DNA of 64,000 nucleotides from Physcomitrium patens. Its lineage: Eukaryota > Streptophyta > Bryopsida > Funariales > Funariaceae. Below the pieces are notes generated by a model. The model did not search any database. It was not told where the DNA came from and saw only the letters and a program-made list of their open reading frames with translations. How positions within the stretch are numbered: the stretch's first letter is position 1; each line of letters starts with the position of its first letter. The position numbers and the translations under genes were made by a program. The DNA is taken from positions 14,696,808 to 14,760,807 of the forward strand of contig NC_037264.1 of assembly GCF_000002425.4 (NCBI RefSeq). The letters are read 5' to 3'. Positions 11,101 through 21,962 of this stretch are shown here, piece by piece.

Positions 11101-11686
11101 TACTTTTGACTTTTCAAAAGTTGATAATCCTGCTGCAAAAGATTTGGCAATTCATTTATCAGAGCTACATGCAACGATGAAGGCGCAGTTAAAAGAGGCT
11201 CAAGAACAACAAAAGGCCAATGCAGATGTCTATCGAAAGGAACAACCATCATTCGTCTTGGGTGATAAGGTATGGCTACTTCATCGTAATATCAAGACCA
11301 CTCGTCCTTGTGACAAGTTGGACTATCGAAGGCTGGGTCCATTTTCTATTTCTGCACAAATCAATCCAATTGCATATCATTTACATCTATCGGAGTCAAT
11401 GAAAATCCATCTAGTATTCCACGTGTCTCTTCTTGAACCATACAAGACAGTGGACATACCAAGAAGACGATAAGCTCCACCTCCTCCTATAGAAGTGGAC
11501 AATAATGAAGAGTTTGAAGTAGAAGAAGTCTTAGATTCAAGGCGACGCCAAAATAAATTAGAATATCTTGTCCATTGGCGCGGATATGGTATTAGTGAAC
11601 GCACATGGGAGTCAATAAAGAATCTTGCAAATGCAGCAAAGGCGGTGGAGGCTTTTCATCAACGACATCCATCAAAATCAAGTTGA
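8185..11686 (+). pseudogene. protease-RT-RNase H-integrase-chromodomain polyprotein of element A
   Basis: The protease has an intact active site (LLDSGAST near 8320). RT runs over about 8880-9560 with [18 protein letters not shown] and the catalytic YLDD near 9350; one extra base near 9155 changes frame. RNase H follows (METDALDFALG, HDKELF, VYMDHKN). Integrase has the zinc-binding region (CHDFPAPGHFGYNKTLEL), DDE residues in MDFITDLP, SDRGTQF and GQTERVN, and the GDKVWLLHRNI module. A chromodomain (EFEVEEVLD, LEYLVHWRGYG, RTWE; 11510-11660) ends the frame and would direct integration to marked chromatin. Stops at 8566, 9109, 10010, 10101, 10499, 11027, 11471 and elsewhere are mostly explained by C-to-T or G-to-A changes. 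Confidence 0.95.
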
Positions 11687-11780
11687 AAACTTTCTTTATA
11701 AAAGAAACAACGTCTAGGCAAGATAACATTCTACTTTCAATCCTTGTTCGTAGCTTCGTTGTAGTAGTGATGCTTAGGAG

Positions 11781-12203
11781 ATGGAGAACCAACAACCAGC
11801 AGATTCAACTCAAGAGCCTTCATTTGCTGACCTGCTGGACGAGACATTACTATTGTGACAACCTTCAAGACGACGCAATCGAGATGAAGATCTGCAAGAA
11901 TGACATGTTTTTCCTCAAATAGATGGCGAGATACAATGCATTTGGTATCATGATTTGGAAAGGAACTCCCGATGTTTTGTGATTTGGCTAGAGGTAGGAA
12001 CAACTCCTGATGGTGTTCGAAATATTCTATTTGAAGGAAGTTACGAAGGCCTCAACAATGATCAAATAACTGGGTGGTCTTCCCGCCTTGGTATGGGATA
12101 CTACCGATGGTTGAGAGGTCCTATCAATCATCTTCGAAGAGAATAAAGACCAGAGTATGTGGCGAATATAATTCGTCGCATCATAGATTTTCACAACATA
12201 TGA
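11781..12203 (+). pseudogene. accessory frame of element A, unknown family
   Basis: After the pol stop (11684-11686) a separate frame starts at ATG 11781 and ends at TGA 12201, 141 codons, in another frame than pol. It has an acidic, Gln-rich start (MENQQPADSTQEPSFADLL), an Arg-rich stretch, then a folded-looking half with several Trp (CIWYHDLE, GWSSRLGMGYYRWLRGP). Stops lie at codons 26, 41 and 122. The copy A2 (35515-35937, minus) has a collinear frame of exactly 423 bases, and A' keeps the YYxWLRGPxNHL core. No membrane segment or known catalytic motif is visible. I do not recognise it; an accessory element protein is the likely reading. Confidence 0.65.
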
Positions 12204-12229
12204 TGACCGCTCGTCGTGGAACTCGTCCC

Positions 12230-12244
12230 TAGAAGGAGGGGTAA
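12230..12244 (+). other. polypurine tract of element A
   Basis: The purine-rich stretch agaaggaggggtaa ends directly at the 3' LTR start and would prime plus-strand DNA synthesis. A2 has the same tract (gaaggaggggataa on the minus strand at 35474-35488). Confidence 0.85.
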
Positions 12245-12803
12245 TGTCATGGCCATAATCATGTAAGTTAATATTTACATATAGAAATAGGTAGAAGTAA
12301 GTAAAAGTAGGTAAAAGTAAGTTAATTCTATAGTATTTAATATGGAACTCTTAGAAGCTTTATTGACATTGCTTTGACCTCATAGGTGTCTTTAATTGAC
12401 TTTTTGGATTAGAAACAAGGTCAATAAGTTGGCCATGTGCCACACATGTTGTTAGATTGAAGATCAAGCTAGCTATGTGGCCCACATGTAGAAAAACTTG
12501 GCTTGTAAGTCAAGGCCTGTGTCCTACAAAGTCAACACATATTGGAGGTCCTATAGAACGTCACCATGTAGCCCCTAGTTAGATTGTATATATAGAGATA
12601 AGAATGGAAGGCTTATTCACTCTTGTCAACTCCTTTCTTACTTCTAGTCTAGTTTCAAGGGTCTCTAGTTTTCTTGTCTTTTGGCAATAGCCATTCCAGT
12701 TTCTCTTTCAATATATATACTTGTTTATATATATTTTGTTACCTCTCTTTGAGTGAAGCTCACTTGTCTGAATTGTTTTCTCATCGAGTTCTTATCCTTG
12801 ACG
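12245..12803 (+). repeat. element A 3' LTR
   Basis: It starts TGTCATGGCC and ends CCTTGACG, where the last base of the expected TGACA is changed. It is collinear with the 5' LTR (6415-6975) and followed immediately by gataa, the right TSD. Confidence 0.93.
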
Positions 12804-13436
12804 GATAAAGAGGTTGAGAAGTAGGAGATCGGAGCTAGACTGTGAGAATCGTAATGCAAGGGACCAGACTGTGAGAGTCGTAAGCCGGGGAGCCAAATTG
12901 TGAGAGTCGTAAGCCGAGGCAAGCTTGGTGCTACCTCTTTGTTTTCTTTGCTTTTATTTTTTTATAAAGAATTGTGATTGAGAGAAGTATTGTTAAAACT
13001 ATGATTAAAATATTATGGAATATGACTTTGGACTGACTGTTTTGGATAAAATCTGTGACCTTGAAAATTGAGATTATCAAATTGTGTTGTGTTAAGTGAA
13101 GATATTGAATTCTATGTGATGAATTGAGAAACGGAATATAATAAGTAAGCTAGAGATCAGTAATTGAATATATATAAACCACAAAGAGAGTAATCGAGAG
13201 ATGAACTGATAAGAATATGGAAGTATTATTGAATTGTTAGTCGTAGAATGGATTAAGATGAAAGTAGTAAGCCTTGGTATTTTATAGTTTGATAATTGAT
13301 TTTAGATAGCTAGAATACAATCAATTGTGACACTAATAGACCCAATTCATATAACAAGTCTTTCTTCATATTTGAACCCACCTCTATTAGTTCAATTGCT
13401 TTGGTATATCGAAGCTTGAACACAATGAGAACAACA
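12804..13436 (+). repeat. element B 5' LTR, right piece
   Basis: This continues the B LTR after the A insertion and aligns with 21406-21962 plus 30703-30714. It ends GAGAACAACA, complementary in its last bases to the TGT start. It carries three tandem 29-base units at 12832-12918 where the 3' LTR has one, which accounts exactly for the length difference between the two B LTRs (814 against 756 bases). Confidence 0.9.
12832..12918 (+). repeat. three tandem 29-base units in the B 5' LTR
   Basis: Units at 12832-12860, 12861-12889 and 12890-12918 share the core GTGAGAGTCGTAAGCCG with a few differences (first unit GTGAGAATCGTAATGC). The 3' LTR has a single unit near 21422-21450. Confidence 0.85.
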
Positions 13437-13439
13437 TTT

Positions 13440-13456
13440 TGGCATGCTGCTGGAGA
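13440..13456 (+). other. candidate primer binding site of element B (tRNA-Asp type)
   Basis: Three bases after the LTR end the word TGGCATGCTGCTGGAGA resembles TGGCGCCGTTGCCGGGGA, the primer site of Athila/Tat-type plant elements (tRNA-Asp), after CpG decay and one missing base. Position and TGG start fit well; the tRNA assignment is an inference. Confidence 0.6.
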
Positions 13457-13510
13457 AATGATAACAATATGAAATGTTAGAAATTGATTGTATAGAAAGA
13501 ATGAAAGATT

Positions 13511-15543
13511 ATGAGTGATAATCATGAAGAGGAGGATTATCAAAGAATTAATCGATAAGCAAAAGAAAGACATGAGCGATTACGCATAAGAAATCTTTTA
13601 CGAGAACGTCAAAAAAGATTTGTACGTCCAAGTAAAACCAAAGAAAGAAAAATTTAAATTCAAATAGCAAAGAGATTAGTAATAACACCAATGGTTGGGA
13701 GAGTGCCAGAAGTACCAATTACAGTATAAATGGGAGCAGTAGGAGACCGAACTACAAGTTTGGCACCATTACCTACTTTTAGTGGTTGGCCAGGCTCTGA
13801 TCCCAATCATCATATATCTCAATTCTTGATAGTCTGCGTGGCTAATAATGGTAGAATTGAAGATATTTGGTTGAGATGGTTGCTAGCAACTTTAAAAGAT
13901 ATAGCTTTTAAATGGTATAATTGGCAAACAGTGGATAGATTTCCCAGTTGGGAGGCCTTGAGGAATGCCTTCCTAACCCATTTTAGACCAATTGGATTTA
14001 AAGATCGGCTTCGAGAAAATTTTATGAATAGCAGGATGTTTGTAGAAGAATCAATAGAGTCCTATTATGGCCGAGTTGTGGGTATACTTTGTAAATGGTC
14101 AAATAATCAAATGCCAGAGGCGTTTATATTGTCGATATTAATCAATAGTTTGCATCCACCAGAATTGAAAATGTTTGTAAAAGAGGCTCGACCAACTATT
14201 TAGAAGTATCATTGGTACAAGCAAAGGTTTGGGAGGAATGCCATTATGATCAGTTTTTAACTACGGGTGCCACGATGATTCCAGTTCAAGGTAGCTATCA
14301 AAATCTGACTTGGAACGGATCTGTAGATAGTTATCCACGGATGTTAGAAACAGTGGTCAATTTCAATGACAATATTCAAGGGCCAATTAATGTCACCCCA
14401 TTATAAGCTATACCACTGAACGTGACAATAGCGTATGTTCCATATTTTCCATATCAACAACAAGCGACACAGTTACCAATAATACCAGCCCCAAAAGATT
14501 CCAATGAAGCCTTATTATTGAACCTGATGAAGAAAATGGAAGAAATGGTCATTAATATGGCCAAGGATAAGAAAAAGAGGCACAAGCCTATCAATACTAA
14601 GACCAATATATGGTATAGTAATTATAAAGGTCATAGTCATTTGGTAACAGAATACCTTTCACCCTCACAAATGATGGGTCAATGTATATTTTGTGGAGGA
14701 AAGCACCTTATCCAAAACTGCTGGCATTTACAAAGGCAACAACAATTCAGTAATTAGACCATGATTCCATCGACTCAGAGGAAATTCAATCAAGTTCAAA
14801 TGGAAAATACGTATAGATAGAATGGAAATTGATTTAATCCATAAATTCAAACATTCAATAACTTTCAAAGTTCCAATTTTAATCAGGGGTCTACATCAAA
14901 CTTCCAAAACTACGGGAAGGAGCAGCAGAGATATCAGCAATATGCTCCACCGGCATCATCGAACCAAGTACACTCCGTACCAATGGGACAACTAAGATTA
15001 TTTTCTAACCCTACATGGAATAAGTCTAGTAAGTATATATCGGTGGAGACATCTAATATGCCGAATGGAGGTATAAGAAGACCACTTTGTTATTTTCATT
15101 GTAGATAGATTGGTCATTATATCAATGAATGTTTCAATCCCAGAGCCAATGACGATTATGTACGAGTGTGTGTGAATTGCAAGCAGTTGGAACATACTTA
15201 TCAGCAATGTAATGCTCCGTTCAATTTCAATAATCGAGATCAGCAGATCCAAAATCAAGAAAAAATAGAGGAGATAAATCAAGATCTTCAAGATTCACTA
15301 GTTCACCTGGTAGAAGTAGTCCAAGCTATCCTTACAAGAAGTAAGCAAAAGAGGAAAGGACCAATTCTACATTTGGGTGATCCTGAAGTGAAGGGCCAAT
15401 TGAATCCAATTACAAAGCCATCCAATCTAGGTCCCAAAATGGGCTCTTTACTCAGTATAAGACCTGAATTGGTTGTGCACTCTAATGAGATATTGATTAC
15501 GAAGGCTTCGGTTCTATGTCAAGCTGTTCTGTTCTCTACATAA
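13511..15543 (+). pseudogene. gag of element B, with three or four zinc knuckles
   Basis: From ATG 13511 the frame stays open apart from single stops to about 14195, where one frame change occurs, and then continues in one frame to 15543. The retrotransposon gag domain lies at about 13760-14190 (PTFSGWPGSDPNHHI, FKWYNWQTVDRFPSWEALRN). Zinc-knuckle motifs follow: a damaged first one near 14615 (both first Cys now Tyr), CIFCGGKHLIQNC near 14680, one with CX3C spacing and a stop near 15090, and CVNCKQLEHTYQQC near 15170. The tail has EKIEEIN and VQAILTRSKQKRKGP words also found at 660-1325 and 19890-20060. Confidence 0.85.
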
Positions 15544-16690
15544 TTTTGAAAAACTTCCTTTTCGTTGAAAGATCCTCTAAGAGGCGTGAATTCCAAGGAA
15601 CCAATATCAGTCCAATTGGGAGAACAATCTTACCTGTTGAAAGAACCAATTTTACAGGCTCTATCAAATTCAGTTCCAATAGTTTTATCAATTTCTAATA
15701 TAGAGAAATCCAATTTACTTGCGTCGGTATCTAGCATTGGGAAGAAGAAACAAACATTGAGAATTACCAGTAATATAGAATCATATGATATTCTATAAGA
15801 TTTGGACACCATATAGTCCACGATCTCTATGAAGCAACTATTGGCGATAGCACCTGAATGCCGAACTATCTTGAATTTCTCATTAATTCATCGTAGATTT
15901 TAAAATAAAGAAATCCGAGAAGTAAGTTTGAATCCCGATCCGGAAGTACCAATGATTGATGTCTCAATTGATGGAGTTTTACTATCAGGAGTACAAGTAA
16001 ACGGAGGATTTAGTATAAATCTTATGAATTCCGCTACAATGGAGGAGTTGGATTTGGATCACTTATTGCCTACTACAATAGTTTTGAGAATGGCTAACTC
16101 CAGTTGAGTTAAACCTATGGATATTTTACGAAGTATTGATACAGTAATTGTGAAGATTATCTATAAAATTGATTATATTATTTTTCGATTGCAAAGTTCT
16201 ATATTATCATATCCAATTTTATTGGGGTGACCGAAGTTATATCAAACTAAAGCTCGAAATGATTAGGACCATGGTACATTGATAATTAGAAAAGGTAATG
16301 ATAAAATTATGCTTCAAATGTATCTTATCCAATATCATAGAGAAATTCAATTGGCCAGTTCAAAATTCACGTCGGATTGTGAAGATGAGTCTACAAAAGA
16401 AGAAATTGGTGCACTTGATCCAATTTATGCTGATACAAGACAAGTTGTCGAGTACACTAGAATGAACTACTAATGTACGGGACCGAGAGAGTACTTAATT
16501 CTTCCAGATGTTATTGACAACTCTGATCATATAGTTGTATATTGGATGAATAGACAGGATGTTAATCACGTTAGTACTATGGAACTGGAATTGAAAAGTT
16601 TTAATTTGTCAGATTTTATGAAAGATTTTAGAATTGAGTAGAACATTATTCTAGAGACTCCTAAAATTTGATGATGTCAACCAATTAATT
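15544..16690 (+). pseudogene. protease region of element B
   Basis: The gag frame continues past stops into a retropepsin-like segment at about 15940-16230: VPMIDVSIDGVLL followed by VQVNGGFSINLMNSATMEEL, where the catalytic Asp of the usual D(S/G)GS motif reads Asn (GAT to AAT type change). Another stop-free piece (16279-16473) lies between protease and RT and is not recognised. The spacing is as expected for a gypsy element. Confidence 0.65.
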
Positions 16691-19465
16691 TAGGTACAAG
16701 GGAGGCTCTCCAAATCATTCAGATTTATAACAGTATAAAAGGCAAGGAGTAAGAAATTTGGGTGGATTACTTCTTAACACATAAAATTGCTTTTGTATGG
16801 TCATATGCGAATTTGAAAGGAATTCCAGTTGAAGTTTGTGAGCATCAAATTATATTGGAAGAGAACACTATATCAATACGCCAAAGACAACATCGACTTA
16901 ATCCAAAATACTCACTTATGATAAAAGAAGAGCTGGATAAATTCTTGGAGGTTGGATTTATCTATCTAGTTTCTTTCAGTGAATGGGTTTCACCAATTGT
17001 TATGGTACTAAAAATGAATGAAAAAATTTGCATCGCTCAAGATTTTTGCAAATTAAATGTGGCTACCAAGAAGGATTATTTTTCTTTACCATTCATGGAT
17101 AGTATATTAGGTGTTGTCGCTGGACATGAATGTTATTCATTTCTTGATGGATTCTCCGGTTATAATCAAGTTAAAATTATAAAAGAAGACCAATTAAAAA
17201 CCTTTTTTTACTACAGATCGGGGACCTTTGTCTATAAGGTTATGCCGTTTGGACTTTGTAATGCACCAACTACATTTCAAAGGATAATGATGTAAGCATT
17301 CCAAGATTATCTATAATTTTCAATGGAAATATTTCTAGATGATTTTTGTACATTTAATACAAGAACTAGGTATTTAGAATGTCTTGGTCAATGTTTGAAT
17401 CAATGTGCCAAATATGGAATTTCTTTAAATTCAGAAAAGTACCAATTTGGTATGCCTTTTGATAAACTGTTGGATCATATAGTTTTGATGGCAGGCATTG
17501 CTACAGATTTGGATAAAATAAAGATTATAATAGAATTAAAGCAACCAGACACTGTTACAGGTGTTCGAGTATTTGTCGACTATGTCAATTATTATCGGCG
17601 ATTTATCTATCTGTTCGTAGTTATATGCCTTCTCTTGACAAATCTCTTGAAGAAACCACCAATCGATGGGACCAGTCTAATTTGAACAAACAAATGTACA
17701 ATTGCATTTGAAACTTTGAAACATAAATTGATTTTAGTACTAACATTGGTGGCACCTTATTAGACAAAACCATTCTAAGTTTATGTAGATGCATCTAATA
17801 TTACGATTGGTTCTATGCTAAGCTAGAAAGATGACCGCAATTTTGATCACCCTATTTATTATGCAAGTTGACAATTGGTAACAACTAAAAGAAATTATAC
17901 AACAACCAAAAGAGAAGCATTGAGGATGATTTATTCCATACAAAAGTTTCGACATTATCTTCTTGGTTCTAAATTTATTTTCCATGTTGACCATGATGCT
18001 TTAAAATATATGATTAATAAGCCTCAATTAAATGGTCGTATTGTACGATGGATTTTACTCTTGCAAGAATTTGACTTTAATATTCAGGTAAGACTAGGAA
18101 AATCACATTCCAATGTGGACCATTTATCTCGATTATCCAATATATTAGGTAATGAATCCATTTACGATATACTACTCAATGCAGAACTATTTGCGATAGA
18201 TGTAATTACTCTGGAATATAGTAAAATAATTCAATACTTGACATTTCAAACCTTTCCACCCAATTTCAATGAAAAGCTTAAACGACGCTTAATATTAAAA
18301 TGTACACCTTATACGATGATTGGTGAAGCTTTATATAAACAAGGCAAGGATGGAATTTTGCGACGCTGCATTTATCAGACTGAAGCGCATACTATATTGG
18401 AAGGTTGCCACTTGGACAGTTGTAGTGGACATTTTGTGGGAGACAACACGGCTCGTAAAGCTTTACAGGCTAGTTATTGGTGGCTAATAATGTTTGCACA
18501 TGCCCTCCAATTCATCCGTCATTAAAACCCATGTTAGAGAATGGGTCGACCTACTAGAACTTCAGCAATGCCATCGGTACCAATTCTGGCTCAAGCACCT
18601 TTTGAAAAATGGGAAATTGATTTTGTGGGATGAATTGCACCAACCTCGAGAAATAGATAAAAATAGTATATATTGGTAGCAACGGATTACGTAACAAAAT
18701 GGGTCAAAGTCGTAGTTACAAAAACCGATAGTGCAAGTATAGTAGTAACCTTTTTGTATGAAAATATTATTACACAATTCGGTTGTCTACGAGAATTGGT
18801 TAGTGATCGAGGAACTCATTTTATAAATAGTACAATCAAAGCACTTATGACTAAATACAAGATAAAACATCGTAAGACTACACCATATCACCCTAGAATC
18901 AATGGACAAACGGAAAAGACTAATGGAATTTTATATAAAATCTTAACAAAAATAGTTTCAAGAGCGGGAACAGATTAGGATATTAAGTTGTTCATAACTT
19001 TATGGACATACCATATTGCATATAAAGTTATTACCAATGCTATCCATTTTTAATTGGTTTATGGCCAAGAAGCAATATTACTTATTGAATTGGAAGTCCA
19101 AAGTTTACGAATTGCTATAGATAATACATAGGAAGATCATGATTCATTACGGCACTGTTTAGAAGAATTGAAAAAATTAGATGAAATTAGAGTGAATGCA
19201 TTAATGATAATGGAAACTACCCAAAAATGAAGGAAGTCTTATTATGATAGTAAGCTTAAACCAAAGGCTTTTATGCCAAATGATTTGATACTTCTTTATG
19301 ATAGTCGATTTAAAAAATTTTCAAGAAAATTTCAAGTTCGATGGCATGGGCCATATCGAGTTATTGATGGATTTCCAAATGATTCAGTGCAATTAAAAGA
19401 TTTTATGGATACTAAATTTATGACATAGATCAATGGCAATCGATTTAAACTTTACTATACATAAA
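16690..19465 (+). pseudogene. RT-RNase H-integrase of element B
   Basis: RT: FYLVSFSEWVSPIV-type start, KICIAQDFCKLN, SFLDGFSGYNQ, VMPFGLCNAPTTFQR and the catalytic IFLDDF near 17330. RNase H: VYVDASN near 17790, REALRMI and HVDHDALKYM near 17990. Integrase: zinc-binding region near 18395-18530 (CHLDSCSGHF), core with EIDFVG near 18610, SDRGTHF near 18805 and GQTEKTNG near 18905, and a C-terminal NGNRFKLYY near 19437. The wording is that of Tat/Athila-type gypsy pol. Stops (for example 17295, 17685, 18525, 18979) and frame changes make it inactive. Confidence 0.9.
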
Positions 19466-19539
19466 CTCGAGATGGATTTTTTGTTACAAAAGGAGGAGTC
19501 GACCCAATTGATAAGACTATAGTAAGAAGTAAGAAAGGG

Positions 19540-19752
19540 GCTCTTGACAAGCATCATATTTTCTTTTGTGGTTAAAGAGAAGTGGATGGCAAAAAAGGAG
19601 AAGATGGCAAATATGGTGTTTGAGAAAGCAAGGATGGAGACTGATTGGAAGGAACGACAAGAGCGATTGCAGATAGAGATTACGATGTTGTAGACTAAAC
19701 TAGCCGCATTAGAGAAGGAGGCCAATAATTTAGTGCGGTGTCATGTTGTAAC
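19540..19752 (+). pseudogene. coiled-coil frame downstream of the B integrase
   Basis: In a frame shifted from the integrase end, a Lys/Glu/Met-rich stretch (KEKWMAKKEKMANMVFEKAR, then KERQERLQIEITML, one TAG, TKLAALEKEANNLV) shows a heptad-like pattern. It is not part of a usual integrase. It could be an added C-terminal coiled coil or a small separate frame. It ends where the repeat terminus at 19740 begins. Confidence 0.45.
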
Positions 19753-20300
19753 ACGAGTATACAGTGAAAATAAAAAGAAAGGGGAATTTTATTAATATTC
19801 AGTTACCTCGAATATTGGGAGCATCGACCAACTCCAGTACAAATACTGAGTGGTCAGGTTCAGTCACTTCGTTACAGTTAGCCAGGGCATACTGAAATGC
19901 TCCGTTTGATTCCAATAACGGGAGTCAGCAGGAAGAGAAGGACCAATTCACATGACGGGTTCAAGGAGCCAATTGGATCCAATTTCGATAATCCAATCCG
20001 GGTCCTCTTATCCAATATGAGACCTGAATTGGCCGGTCAATCCAATGCAGTCTAATTACGGGAAATCCAGGTCTTACTACGGGTCTTAGCCAATCTGACG
20101 CGAGGACCAATTTGACCCAATTACGGGAACATCCAGGTTACTACGGGCATCTTTCCCAATATAGGACCTGAATTGGTCGGGCGACTCAATGTGGTCCCGA
20201 TTACGGGGGTTCGATTCTGTTTCAGGTTGTCCTGTTCTCTGTGCCGTTTCAGGGAACGTTGTTTTCGGTAAATGGATTTCTTAAAGGTAAAAATGGAGGA
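19740..20300 (+). repeat. gag-derived segment in the B 3' region
   Basis: The segment opens TGTCATGTTGTAACACG, a terminus like that of C LTRs and of the copy at 1404. It then holds pieces that match the B gag coding region (for example aatgctccgtttgattccaa against 15211 onward, and gacctgaattgg against 15463), with internal deletions. The gacctgaattgg block appears twice, near 20010 and 20164. It keeps many CpG sites that are changed in the gag itself, so it may be a younger insertion or a less methylated stretch. Confidence 0.6.
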
Positions 20301-21200
20301 GAAAGCTCTGTTGGTGAGAGCCAATTTTGGATCCAAGCTTGACGGCGAGAGCCAATTTTGGATCCAAGCTTGAGGTTGGAGCCAATTCCGGATCTAAGAC
20401 GGAAGATTGAAGAAATTCAGAGGATAAGGTTAGGAGGGGATATAGTTTTGAGGGGGGAGGTTTTTTTTTTGGAGGAATCGGGGGGAGAGCTAGTTTTCAA
20501 GCTTTTACAAGGTTACCAGTTCGGTTTCATTGGAGGGTTTTGAAGATTAAGGAAATTAGAGAGAGGAGCTTCATGCTTCGGGTCGGGGAAGGAAAGACAT
20601 AGAATTTGGATTTTTCTTCTTCGTAGAGTTTTGGGAAGACTGAGGCAATCGCTGCTAAAGTCAGTGTTGTAATGGTGAATCGGGATTTTTAAATGAAGTG
20701 GGTTTGAATACTCTTGACTGTTTTGTAAAATCGAGTTACGTCTGTGATTGAAGGATTAAAGGGGTGTCTATAGGATTGAGTATGCGGAGTGAATGAAATT
20801 TATTGGGTTAATCTAATAGGACAGTCAGTAGATACAAGATCGTAAGTACAAAGGGGTATTGAAGATTAACAGTTTGGGTTGTTCGGGGTTCTCTGTAACG
20901 TCTAGAGACCTACCGACTGGGGCAAAAAAAAAAAAAAGACTTCGACAAGCAGTCGAAGAGCATCCGTATAGATTTACAGTCGTTTATATTCCAGCAGTCA
21001 AAAACTGATAGACTGCTTGACTATCGGCGAATCTCCATACTACCTTCTACAGCCAGACGTCCGGCGCGTTCTCGAGCAGGAAAGCACGTAATACGACAGC
21101 GGACCAATACGTCAGTTTCAGTGACAACACCTTCGGAGATATATACTGCTACGTCTTTATAAGTTGAGGCTAAATAATGTTTGTGAGGATGCTACACAAT
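20300..21200 (+). other. CpG-rich 3' non-gag region of element B
   Basis: The region has higher GC and visibly more CpG than the rest of B (for example 20990-21110). It includes a direct duplication of gagagccaattttggatcc (about 20316 and 20347), a run of 14 A (20925-20938) and, from about 20937, a frame open for some 75 codons without a Met start (DFDKQSKSIRIDLQSF onward). No known domain was recognised. It ends at the polypurine tract. Confidence 0.5.
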
Positions 21201-21214
21201 TAGGAGTGGGGCTA
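21200..21214 (+). other. polypurine tract of element B
   Basis: The stretch aattaggagtggggcta lies directly before the 3' LTR start TGTAGA at 21215. Its position and purine run fit the plus-strand primer. Confidence 0.75.
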
Positions 21215-21962
21215 TGTAGAATAGGTAAATAAATTTTGTGGTAAGTTATTAATTGATTATTGACAACTTTGAGAATTAGACTTATAGTTAGGCAGTTTAG
21301 TTGATAATATTAGGTTGTTAGTAAAACAAATGGTTAAGAATTCAAAGGGTCATAATCTTTGGAATCTGCTGGCCGACGGTCCATTTTTTTAGTAGAATAA
21401 AGCGGTTGAGAAGTGGGAGATCGGGGCCAGACTGTGAGAGTCATAAGCCAAGGCAAGCTTGGTGCTATCTCTTTGTTTTCTTTGCTTTTATTTTTTTATA
21501 AAGAATTATCATTGAAAGAAGTATTGTTGAAACTGTGATTAAAATATTGTGGAATATGACTTTGGACTGACCGTTTTGGAGAAAATTTGTAATCTTGAGA
21601 ATCGAGATTATTGAATTGTGTTGTGTTAAGTGAAGATATTGAATTCTATGTGATGAATTGAGAAATTGAATATAATAAGTAAGCTAGAGATTAGTAATTG
21701 AATATATATAAACCGCAAAGAGAGTAATCAGGAGATGAACTGATAAGAATATGGAAGTATTATTGAATTGATAGTCGTAGAATGGATTAAGATGAAAGTA
21801 GTAAGCCTTGGTATTTTGTAGTTTGATAATTGATTTTAGATAGCTAGGATACAATCAATTGTGACACTAATAGATCTAATTCATATAACCAGTCTTTCTC
21901 TATGTTTGAACCCACCGCTATTAGTTCAATTGCTTTGGTATATTGAAGCTTGAATACAACGA
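21215..21962 (+). repeat. element B 3' LTR, main piece
   Basis: It aligns with 6229-6414 plus 12809-13424 and is interrupted by element C at 21963. The last 12 bases of the LTR are found at 30703-30714 on the far side. One 29-base unit is present instead of three. Confidence 0.9.

Larger units (their letters stand above)
6415..12803 (+). mobile_element. element A, chromovirus (Ty3/gypsy) nested in the B 5' LTR
   Basis: LTRs at 6415-6975 and 12245-12803 begin TGTCA and end TGACA or TGACG. The element is flanked by identical 5-base duplications gataa (6410-6414 and 12804-12808), a clean insertion. The order is LTR, primer site, gag, protease, RT, RNase H, integrase, chromodomain, an extra small frame, polypurine tract, LTR. 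The LTRs differ at several percent of sites, mostly transitions. Catalytic motifs are largely readable, but about a dozen stops and three frame changes break the polyprotein. Confidence 0.95.

Noticed and set aside
11737-12003. Minus-strand frame of 88 codons opposite the accessory frame
   Set aside because: The accessory frame on the plus strand is conserved in three copies; this antisense frame is not.
19393-19725. 110-codon minus-strand frame
   Set aside because: It is antisense to the B integrase end and the coiled-coil stretch, with no motifs of its own.
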